Program-made: the position numbers and the translations under genes
Origin: CANCDA01 sp043757205
GTDB taxonomy: Bacteria; Pseudomonadota; Gammaproteobacteria; Burkholderiales; Burkholderiaceae_C
Reading direction: 5' to 3'
NCBI GenBank assembly: GCA_043757205.1
Contig: JAYVPU010000316.1
Span: 1-12,995 of the forward strand
DNA length: 12,995 nucleotides
The notes under the pieces: generated by a model
The model's input: the letters and a program-made list of their open reading frames with translations, nothing else
Database searches by the model: none
Told to the model about the DNA's origin: nothing
Shown here: positions 6,463-12,428 of the stretch, piece by piece
Layout of the letters: every line of letters starts with the position of its first letter
Position numbering within the stretch: the stretch's first letter is position 1

Positions 6463-7530
6463 ATGCTGGCAAACGTTCAGTGTGTTCAGGACTACCAGAC
6501 CTTGGCCAGAGCACGCCTGGAGTCAAGCGTCTGGAATTACCTCGCCGAGGGTGATAGCCAGAGCAATGAAAACGCCTTGCGTGATTGCCGCGTGATGCCG
6601 CGACCGTTGCGCAATGTGGCTAACGGTGACACACGGCTTGAGTTGTTCGGCCAGCCACTGGCACATCCACTTTTGCTCGCCCCAGTGGCGTACCAGCGTC
6701 TTTTCCATCCCGAGGGCGAAGTCGCAAGCGCCCTGGCGGCCAGTGCGCAAGCTGCTCTATTCATGATTAGCAGCTTGGCCAGCCAGCCGATTGAAGCTCT
6801 GGCTGAAGCGGCCAAGACCGAAGGTGGCCAGCGTGCATGGTTCCAACTCTATTGGCAAGGTGACAGGTCGCACACCCTGCGCTTGTTGCAGCGTGCCCTT
6901 GCCGCGGGTTGTTCCACCCTGGTATTGACGGTTGATTCCCCTATCAAGATCGCCAGCTTTCAGTTGCCCCAAGATGTATTTGCGGTGAACCTTGAGGCGC
7001 GAGAAGCACCCCAGGCCCACGGCAGTGTCGTTTTTAACGGATGGATGGCTCAAGCCCCCACCTGGGACGACGTGGCCTGGCTGCGCCAGCAAACCAAAGT
7101 GCCTTTGCTGTTGAAGGGCTTGTTACACCCGGATGATGCTGAATCTGCCATTGCTTTGGGTTGCGATGGCATCGTGGTGTCGAACCATGGTGGTCGGGTC
7201 CTCAAAGGGTCACCCATCAGCCTCTTTGCGTTGGAAGCCATTGTCAAAAAAGTCAACGCCCGTGTTCCCGTTCTCTTCGACAGTGGGGTGCGCAATGGGC
7301 GTGACGTTTTCGTGGCGCTTGCCCACGGTGCAAGCGCCGTATTGGTGGGCCGACCTTATGTGTGGGGTCTCGCTGCCGATGGTGCCATGGGCGTGGCCCA
7401 CGTGATCCGGCTTCTGCGTGATGAGCTTGAGATGACCATGGCGTTGACCGGTTGCAAGCGTCTGACGGATATCGGACAGCATTGCCTTTGTCACTGGAAT
7501 CTGAACATTGGGCGTCCAACGGCTCAATGA
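6463..7530 (+). CDS. FMN-dependent alpha-hydroxy-acid oxidising enzyme
   Basis: This is a member of the glycolate oxidase / L-lactate dehydrogenase flavoprotein family, a TIM barrel that binds FMN and oxidises an alpha-hydroxy acid to the 2-oxo acid. It has 355 residues, the usual length. By alignment to glycolate oxidase the active-site set is intact: Y26 (WNYLAEG), Y130 (FQLYW), K218 (LLLKGLL), the catalytic H242 and R245 (SNHGGR), D273 and R277 (LFDSGVR) and R297 (VGRP). Two departures stand out. The strand after TVDSP lacks the usual arginine-rich RLGxR sequence near the substrate pocket, and HGGRVLKGSP replaces the common HGxRQLD. Both suggest a different substrate from glycolate or lactate. 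It starts 2 bp after the piuC stop, so it belongs to the iron operon. No signal peptide is present, so it is cytoplasmic. The acceptor (oxygen or a quinone) is not evident. Confidence 0.87.
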   Translation: MLANVQCVQDYQTLARARLESSVWNYLAEGDSQSNENALRDCRVMPRPLRNVANGDTRLELFGQPLAHPLLLAPVAYQRLFHPEGEVASALAASAQAALFMISSLASQPIEALAEAAKTEGGQRAWFQLYWQGDRSHTLRLLQRALAAGCSTLVLTVDSPIKIASFQLPQDVFAVNLEAREAPQAHGSVVFNGWMAQAPTWDDVAWLRQQTKVPLLLKGLLHPDDAESAIALGCDGIVVSNHGGRVLKGSPISLFALEAIVKKVNARVPVLFDSGVRNGRDVFVALAHGASAVLVGRPYVWGLAADGAMGVAHVIRLLRDELEMTMALTGCKRLTDIGQHCLCHWNLNIGRPTAQ

Positions 7531-7615
7531 GTGCTGACATGGATCGCATTTAGGCCGACAATGGCACAGCTCGCGGTGCCAGTGCCGTGCTAGTTCTGAT
7601 TTTTGAAACTCACCC

Positions 7616-7622
7616 AGGAGAG
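7616..7622 (+). promoter_or_regulatory. Strong ribosome binding site of the ferritin-like gene
   Basis: AGGAGAG with its core GGAG 6 bases before the ATG at 7627 is the best Shine-Dalgarno sequence in the window. It fixes the start at 7627 rather than the upstream TTG at 7603. The preceding 96-bp gap shows a small TGGCAC/GTGCCA inverted repeat (around 7562-7581) but no convincing terminator or Fur box. Confidence 0.75.
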
Positions 7623-7626
7623 CACT

Positions 7627-8082
7627 ATGGAAAACGGAAAAAATCAAGTCGGGATTGATGCCCTCAACCGCATCATGGAGCTTGAACTGGCGGGAGTGGT
7701 GAAATACACCCATTACTCGCTGATGGTCTATGGCTACAACCGTATTCCCATCGTTTCCTGGCTCAAGGGTAATGCCGACGAAAGTCTTGTTCACGCCCAT
7801 AAGGCGGGTGAACTCGTGACTTTATTTGGCGGCCACCCTTCATTGAAAATCGGTGCCCTGCTTGAAACCGAAAAGCACGATATTGGCGATATTCTCCGAG
7901 AAAGCCTTGAACATGAAAAAAGTGCGCTTCTCGCCTATTACGATCTGTTGAAAATCGCGGAAGGCACTTCAGTTTTGCTGGAAGAATATGCCCGTGAAAT
8001 GATTGTCCAAGAGGAGTTGCATCTTGATGAGGTGAATAAGATGTTGCGCAAACCCGGTGCAACGGAGCCCTTCAAAGAATAA
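7627..8082 (+). CDS. Ferritin-like / bacterioferritin-related diiron protein
   Basis: This is a four-helix-bundle ferritin-superfamily protein, probably an iron-storage or ferroxidase protein in the cytoplasm. It has 151 residues, about bacterioferritin size. Likely diiron ligands are E20 (ELELAGVVKY), E52 and H56 (DESLVHAHKAG), a glutamate at 95 or 97 (ESLEHEKSALLAYY) and the E129-x-x-H132 pair (QEELHLDEV). The first ExxH pair of classical bacterioferritin (E51, H54) appears stretched by one residue, and the haem-binding Met of classical Bfr (M52) is not matched, so haem binding is doubtful. It follows the iron operon after 96 bp with an excellent ribosome binding site. It may be read through from the operon or have its own promoter. 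Storage proteins are often induced by iron, the opposite of the uptake genes, so separate control is plausible. Confidence 0.82.
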   Translation: MENGKNQVGIDALNRIMELELAGVVKYTHYSLMVYGYNRIPIVSWLKGNADESLVHAHKAGELVTLFGGHPSLKIGALLETEKHDIGDILRESLEHEKSALLAYYDLLKIAEGTSVLLEEYAREMIVQEELHLDEVNKMLRKPGATEPFKE

Positions 8083-8100
8083 GTCAGATGCCAACAAGTA

Positions 8101-8169
8101 GTTGCAAGTCAAACGGTCACACAGCTTTAGCCAGCCCTTGCCCTCATGACCGCAGCACTGACTTGCAAC
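8101..8169. repeat. Nested inverted repeat at a convergent gene junction
   Basis: An outer 11-bp pair (GTTGCAAGTCA at 8101-8111 and TGACTTGCAAC at 8159-8169) encloses an inner 6-bp pair (CGGTCA at 8114-8119 and TGACCG at 8147-8152), giving a two-tier stem with a 27-nt loop. It lies just after the ferritin-like stop and overlaps the last 14 codons of the phosphoglycolate phosphatase on the other strand. There is no T-tract, so it is not a standard intrinsic terminator. It may act as a bidirectional mRNA 3' end structure. Confidence 0.45.
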
Positions 8170-8828
8170 GCCCCAAAATCCTGAATCACCCGGTCTGCCC
8201 CGCAGGCCTCAATCGGCTGGCCCAGGTTGTAGCCATAGGGCAAGACCCACACCGCTACACCCGCATTGCGCGCGGTGGCTACATCAATCGACGAATCACC
8301 CACGAATAAGGCCTGATCAGCAGGCACGTCAAACTGCGCCAAACAACTCAGCGCTCCGGCTGGGTCTGGCTTTTTAGTGGGCAGGCTGTCGCCGCTGATG
8401 ACGCAGTCAAAGTAAGGCGTGAGCTGGTGCGCGTCCAGCACACGTTGGGTGAATCGGCTTTCTTTGTTGGTGACCACTGCCAATAGCACACCCTGTCTGT
8501 GCAAATCTTCCAGCACCTCACGCACCAGCGGGTAGAGGTGACTGCGCGTGCCGCAGCGGCGCTGGTAATGGCCATCAAACTCGGCGGTGATTTGGGACAG
8601 CATGGGGCTGGCGCGCACCGCTGCCACGTCTTGCTGGCTGCTAAAGGCCCAGGCCTGGATCAGCAGCTCACGCGTGCCGTGACCAATCCAGGCATTGACC
8701 TGGGTTTGCGCCACAGCCGGCAGCTCAAAACGGCGCAAAGTATCGTTCACGGCGTCGCCAATTTCCAGACCGGTCTCGACCAAAGTACCGTCCAGATCAA
8801 ACATGATCAAGTTAAATGTGGGCATCAT
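8127..8828 (-). CDS. gph: Phosphoglycolate phosphatase (HAD family)
   Basis: This cytoplasmic haloacid-dehalogenase phosphatase hydrolyses 2-phosphoglycolate to glycolate, removing a by-product of DNA repair or of Rubisco oxygenation. It has 233 residues. The four HAD motifs are in order: FDLDGTLVET with nucleophile D11 and acid D13, VVTNKE with T120-N121, KKPDP with K153, and FVGDSSIDVATARNAG with D178 and D182. The cap domain lies between residues 20 and 100. An alternative start is the second Met, one codon later. It is divergent from the 5'-nucleotidase gene with 68 bp between them and convergent with the ferritin-like gene. A related HAD phosphatase with another sugar-phosphate substrate is possible, but the motif spacing fits Gph well. 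Confidence 0.88.
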   Translation of the reverse strand: MMPTFNLIMFDLDGTLVETGLEIGDAVNDTLRRFELPAVAQTQVNAWIGHGTRELLIQAWAFSSQQDVAAVRASPMLSQITAEFDGHYQRRCGTRSHLYPLVREVLEDLHRQGVLLAVVTNKESRFTQRVLDAHQLTPYFDCVISGDSLPTKKPDPAGALSCLAQFDVPADQALFVGDSSIDVATARNAGVAVWVLPYGYNLGQPIEACGADRVIQDFGALQVSAAVMRARAG

Positions 8829-8896
8829 TGCCAGATGTTAAAGGCCTGGGCCATACTGACTGCAAGGCTTCCCAAATAATTTAAACAAGGTTCATC

Positions 8897-9808
8897 ATGG
8901 GTGTTTCACTGGACGGCAAACTCGTCGTCGCCATTTCCTCGCGGGCGCTGTTCGATTTCGAGCAGGAGAACAAGGTGTTTGAACAAGGCCAGGGGCCGCA
9001 CAAAGACCAAGCCTATATGCGCATGCAATTGGACAAGCTGGAGCAGCCCGCCCTGCCCGGTGTGGCGTTTTCCATGGTCAAGAAGCTGCTGGCCTTTAAC
9101 GACGCGCAGGCGCAGCGGGTGGAGGTGGTGATCTTGTCACGCAATGACCCGGTCTCGGGCATGCGCGTGTTTCGCTCGGCCCAGCACTACGGGCTACCCA
9201 TCGAGCGCGGCAGCTTCACACGCGGTCAGCCGCCGTGGCGCTACCTCAAACCGCTGCACGCCAACCTGTTTCTCTCCACCCACCTGAGCGACGTGCGCGC
9301 TGCGCTGGACGCCGGGGTACCCGCCGCGCAGGTGTACACGCACTCGGCACACGCCAGCGAGGCCCACCCGAACGAAGTGCGCATTGCCTTTGACGGCGAC
9401 GCTGTACTGTTCAGCGACGAGGCCGAGCAGGTGTACCAGGCGCAAGGGCTGGCGGCGTTTCAGCAGCACGAAAAGAGCAAAGCCGCCCTGCCCTTGTCGG
9501 CCGGCCCGTTCAAGCCGCTGCTGGCCGCGTTGCACCGCCTGCAACAAGAAGGCACACCCGCCATGCGCGTACGCACGGCCCTGGTCACGGCCCGCAGCGC
9601 GCCCGCGCATGAGCGTGCCATTCGCACCCTGATGGACTGGCACATTGAGGTGGACGAAGCCATGTTCCTCGGCGGCCTGCCCAAAGGCGAATTTCTGCGC
9701 GAGTTCGAGCCCGATTTTTTCTTTGATGACCAGACCGGCCACATTGAGGCCGCGTCCAAACACGTGCCCTCGGGCCATGTGGCCAGCGGGGTGAGCAACC
9801 GACCATGA
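8897..9808 (+). CDS. 5'-nucleotidase (cytosolic cN-I type)
   Basis: This soluble 5'-nucleotidase of the family that includes animal cytosolic nucleotidase I dephosphorylates nucleoside monophosphates. The 303-residue protein opens with LVVAISSRALFDFEQEN, the modified HAD-like first motif of this family. It continues with VEVVILSRNDP (about 72-82) and FLSTHLSDVRAALDAGV, and has the late acidic pair D277-D278 (FFFDDQTGH) expected for metal binding. No signal peptide or membrane segment is seen. The start at 8897 is preceded by AAGG and AT-rich sequence that could hold a promoter in the 68-bp divergent gap, though no clear -35/-10 pair stands out. The stop overlaps the next start as ATGA, so it is translationally coupled to the ABC protein. 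Confidence 0.85.
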   Translation: MGVSLDGKLVVAISSRALFDFEQENKVFEQGQGPHKDQAYMRMQLDKLEQPALPGVAFSMVKKLLAFNDAQAQRVEVVILSRNDPVSGMRVFRSAQHYGLPIERGSFTRGQPPWRYLKPLHANLFLSTHLSDVRAALDAGVPAAQVYTHSAHASEAHPNEVRIAFDGDAVLFSDEAEQVYQAQGLAAFQQHEKSKAALPLSAGPFKPLLAALHRLQQEGTPAMRVRTALVTARSAPAHERAIRTLMDWHIEVDEAMFLGGLPKGEFLREFEPDFFFDDQTGHIEAASKHVPSGHVASGVSNRP

Positions 9809-11553
9809 AAAAATTAGCCTCGTTCAGTGCCTTCATCGCACGAACCTGGGCCTTGTCTCTGCCCTATTACCGTTCTGACCAAAAGTGGCAGGCGCGCGGC
9901 CTGCTCGCCGCCATCGTGGCGCTGAACCTGGGCTCGGTTTACATGCTGGTGCTGATCAACGACTGGAACCGCTTGTTCTACAACTCGCTGGAGCTGCGCG
10001 ATGTGGACGCGTTCTGGCTGCAACTGGGCCGCTTCGCGTTGCTGGCCCTTGCCTATGTGGTGATTGCCGCCTACAAGCTCTACCTAACCCAGTTGCTGGA
10101 GATGCGCTGGCGGACCTGGATGACCGGGTTTTACCTGGACCGCTGGCTGGGCCACCATGCCTTCTACCAGTTGGAGCTGTCGCGCTTTAGCCCAACCGGC
10201 AACGACACCCCCGACAACCCCGACCAGCGCATTCAAGAAGACCTCAACCTCTTCACCGCGCACACCGTGAGCCTGAGCATGGGCATCCTCAATGCGGTCG
10301 TCACGCTGGCCAGCTTTGTGGGCATTCTCTGGGGCTTGAGCGGCATTTTTACCGTCGATGTCTTGGGCACGCATTTTGAAATCGCCGGCTTCATGGTGTG
10401 GGCCGCGCTGCTGTACTACGCGGTCGCCAGTGGCCTGACCCACTTCGTCGGGCGACCACTGATCCAGCTCAACTACGACCAGCAACGCTATGAGGCCGAC
10501 TTTCGCCACCACCTGGTGCGCTTGCGCGAGTACAGCGAAGCGATTGCGCTGGACCGGGGAGAAGCCGTGGAACGCCAGCAACTGGATCACCGCTTTTCCA
10601 GCGTGTTGTCCAACTACCTGCAACTGCTCAAAACCCAAAAAAACCTGACCTGGTTCACCGTGGGCGTGTTCCAGGTAGCCGTGGTGTTTCCCTTTGTCGT
10701 GGCGGCCCCGCGCTTTTTCAGCGGGGCCATCCAGTTGGGTGAGCTGATGCAAATCGCCTCGGCTTTTGGCCGCGTGCAAGAGGCGCTGAGCTGGTTTGTG
10801 GAGAACTACGACCGCCTGGCCACCTGGCGCGCCACGACTGATCGTCTAACCCGTTTTGAGGACCATATTGCGGCCCTAGAGCGCACAACACCTGCACAGA
10901 CAGCTACAGATTCAATAGCACTTCAAGTGGATGGCTTGTCCGTGGCCTTACCCACCGGGGTGATGCTTTTGGTGGATGCGACCTTACACGCCCAGCCCGG
11001 CGACACGATTTTGTTGCAAGGCATCTCCGGCAGCGGCAAGTCCACCCTGTTTCGTACCCTGGCGGGCATCTGGCCTTTCTCTCAAGGGCACATGGCCCTG
11101 CCCAAGGACGCGATGTTCATCCCGCAGCGCCCCTACTTCCCCAACGCCGCCTTGCGTGATGCCCTGGCCTACCCCAACCCGGCATCCGACTACAGCGACG
11201 CGGCCTTGAAACAAGCCTTGCAAGAAGCCCTGCTGCCCGAATTGACCGACCACCTGGATGAGGTCAAAGCCTGGGGCCAACAACTCTCAGGCGGTGAACA
11301 GCAACGCCTGGCGCTGGCGCGCGTCTTCCTCAAAAAACCGCGCTGGGTATTTGCCGACGAGGCCACCAGCGCGCTGGACGAAGCGGCCGAAGGCCTGCTC
11401 TACGCCCGGCTGATTGACATGGTGCAAGTCGCCAACGGTGCACTAATCTCCATCGCCCATCGGCCCGGCATTGCGCGCTTTCACGACCGGGTTTGGCAAT
11501 TCGACCGGCAAGCGCAGGGGGCGGCTGCTCTGTATAGCGTACGGGAAACCTGA
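9805..11553 (+). CDS. ABC transporter, fused permease-ATPase (SbmA/BacA/YddA-like)
   Basis: This inner-membrane ABC half-transporter has its membrane domain resembling SbmA/BacA and an ATPase domain fused at the C-terminus, as in E. coli YddA and mycobacterial BacA. It has 582 residues. The N-terminal half (about 15-345) has roughly six membrane helices and the family sequence LINDWNRLFYNSLELRD. The ATPase half has Walker A G406-T414 (GISGSGKST), the signature LSGGEQ (494-499), Walker B ending at D518-E519 (RWVFADEATSALD) and the switch His H552 (SIAHRPG). All are intact. It would act as a homodimer. Relatives move peptides, cobalamin or other hydrophilic compounds, and the substrate here is not evident. 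A short GCTA...TAGC repeat lies in the linker between the domains. Coupling to a 5'-nucleotidase gene is suggestive but gives no clear function. Confidence 0.9.
   Translation: MKKLASFSAFIARTWALSLPYYRSDQKWQARGLLAAIVALNLGSVYMLVLINDWNRLFYNSLELRDVDAFWLQLGRFALLALAYVVIAAYKLYLTQLLEMRWRTWMTGFYLDRWLGHHAFYQLELSRFSPTGNDTPDNPDQRIQEDLNLFTAHTVSLSMGILNAVVTLASFVGILWGLSGIFTVDVLGTHFEIAGFMVWAALLYYAVASGLTHFVGRPLIQLNYDQQRYEADFRHHLVRLREYSEAIALDRGEAVERQQLDHRFSSVLSNYLQLLKTQKNLTWFTVGVFQVAVVFPFVVAAPRFFSGAIQLGELMQIASAFGRVQEALSWFVENYDRLATWRATTDRLTRFEDHIAALERTTPAQTATDSIALQVDGLSVALPTGVMLLVDATLHAQPGDTILLQGISGSGKSTLFRTLAGIWPFSQGHMALPKDAMFIPQRPYFPNAALRDALAYPNPASDYSDAALKQALQEALLPELTDHLDEVKAWGQQLSGGEQQRLALARVFLKKPRWVFADEATSALDEAAEGLLYARLIDMVQVANGALISIAHRPGIARFHDRVWQFDRQAQGAAALYSVRET
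10902..10920. repeat. GCTA...TAGC palindromic repeat inside the ABC linker
   Basis: The stretch AGCTACAGATTCAATAGCA has GCTA (10903-10906) and TAGC (10916-10919) around an AT-rich centre. It resembles a short interspersed repeat that I recall from Comamonadaceae genomes. In frame it encodes part of TATDSIAL, in the poorly conserved linker between membrane and ATPase domains, the kind of place where such an insertion is tolerated. The local AT-richness contrasts with the GC-rich gene around it. The resemblance is from memory. Confidence 0.35.
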
Positions 11554-11564
11554 AGCAGACTGCC

Positions 11565-11626
11565 GCGCTGCGCTCGCAATGACGGATTGAAGCGGTCGCA
11601 ACGACGACCAACATCTCGCGATGACA
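11565..11626. repeat. Degenerate direct repeats of a CTCGCAATGACG motif
   Basis: Three related copies occur about 20-22 bp apart: CTCGCAATGACG (11573-11584), GTCGCAACGACG (11595-11606, 10 of 12 identical) and CTCGCGATGACA (11615-11626, 10 of 12 identical). On the minus strand the first reads CGTCATTGCGAGCGCAGCGC, which resembles a dispersed repeat seen in many proteobacterial genomes. They fill much of the 145-bp gap between the convergent ABC and queC genes, which otherwise shows no gene and no clear terminator. Confidence 0.5.
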
Positions 11627-11698
11627 AACCCACCGCCGATGCCGTGCTGGTGCTCACACAGGGGGCCGTTATGCATTTATGCGCTCAACTTATTCATA

Positions 11699-12394
11699 TC
11701 AAGTGGTTTGATATTGCGCATACCCCCGCGCCCGCAGCTCACAAGCCGGACAAGTGCCGCAGCCATAGCCCCAGGCGTGGCGATGCTGACGGTCGCCCAA
11801 GTAGCAGGTGTGGGTGTGTTCGATGATGAGGTCAATCAAGGGCTTGCCGCCCAGCGACTCGGCCATGCGCCAAGTGTCGGCTTTGTCGATCCACATCAAG
11901 GGGGTTTCGATCAGAAAACGGTGGTCCATGCCCAGCGAGAGGGCCAGTTGCATGGCCTTCATGGTGTCGTCACGGCAATCGGGGTAACCTGAAAAATCGG
12001 TCTCACACACGCCGGTGACCATCACCTCCAACCCGCGCCGGTAGGCCACGGCAGCGGCCAGCGTCAGGAACAAGAGGTTGCGCCCTGGCACAAAAGTGTT
12101 GGGCAGACCGCTGGCTTCCATCTTGAAAGAGGTCTCGCGCGTGAGCGAGGTGTCACTCACCTCGCCCAGAACTGCCAAATCCAGCAGATGATCTTGACCC
12201 AATTTGGTGGCCCACTGCGGGAACTGTTTGCGGATTTCGTCCAGCACCACCAGGCGTGATTCCAGCTCCACCCGGTGCCGCTGGCGGTAATCAAAGGCAA
12301 TAGTTTCAACGCGCTCATAGGTGGTGAGCGCGTGGGCCAAACAGGTGGTGGAGTCTTGGCCACCGGAGAATAAAACGAGAGCTGTCTTGTGCAT
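11699..12394 (-). CDS. queC: 7-cyano-7-deazaguanine synthase QueC
   Basis: QueC converts 7-carboxy-7-deazaguanine to preQ0 using ATP and ammonia, a step toward queuosine in tRNA. The 231-residue protein has the ATP-pyrophosphatase loop SGGQDSTT (10-17) at its start. The zinc-binding cysteines are C197, C212, C215 and C218 (HTCYLG and GYGCGTCPAC). Other family sequences are FVPGRNLLFL (101-110), GVCETDFSGYPDCR (128-141) and ETPLMWIDKADTW (163-175). All are intact and the length is normal. It lies 34 bp downstream of a TIM-barrel gene on the same strand and may be read with it. No other queuosine gene is in the window. Confidence 0.95.
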   Translation of the reverse strand: MHKTALVLFSGGQDSTTCLAHALTTYERVETIAFDYRQRHRVELESRLVVLDEIRKQFPQWATKLGQDHLLDLAVLGEVSDTSLTRETSFKMEASGLPNTFVPGRNLLFLTLAAAVAYRRGLEVMVTGVCETDFSGYPDCRDDTMKAMQLALSLGMDHRFLIETPLMWIDKADTWRMAESLGGKPLIDLIIEHTHTCYLGDRQHRHAWGYGCGTCPACELRARGYAQYQTT

Positions 12395-12428
12395 GGCCCC
12401 GATGTTAAATCAGGCGGCTCAATCAGGT

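Noticed and set aside
7603..7626. TTG start for the ferritin-like gene
   Set aside because: The strong AGGAGAG sits between it and the ATG at 7627, which is correctly spaced and gives the normal family N-terminus.
7531..7626. Terminator or Fur box between the oxidase and ferritin-like genes
   Set aside because: Only a 6-bp TGGCAC/GTGCCA pair and a distant T5 are visible, and no Fur-like sequence. The evidence is too weak to call a feature.
8829..8896. Promoter in the divergent gph / 5'-nucleotidase gap
   Set aside because: AT-rich elements such as AATAAT are present, but no -35 partner lies at proper spacing, so no specific promoter can be supported.
10084..10779. Long minus-strand open frame (231 codons) antisense to the ABC gene
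   Set aside because: It has His/Gln/Gly-rich shadow composition opposite a well-supported ABC membrane domain, and no start context.
11696..11714. ATATCAA/TTGATAT hairpin at the queC stop codon as a terminator
   Set aside because: The stem is only 7 AT-rich base pairs, overlaps coding sequence and is not followed by a T-run on either strand.
11587..11992. Two plus-strand open frames beginning in the ABC-queC gap
   Set aside because: They run antisense into queC, which has all its motifs; their composition is not protein-like.
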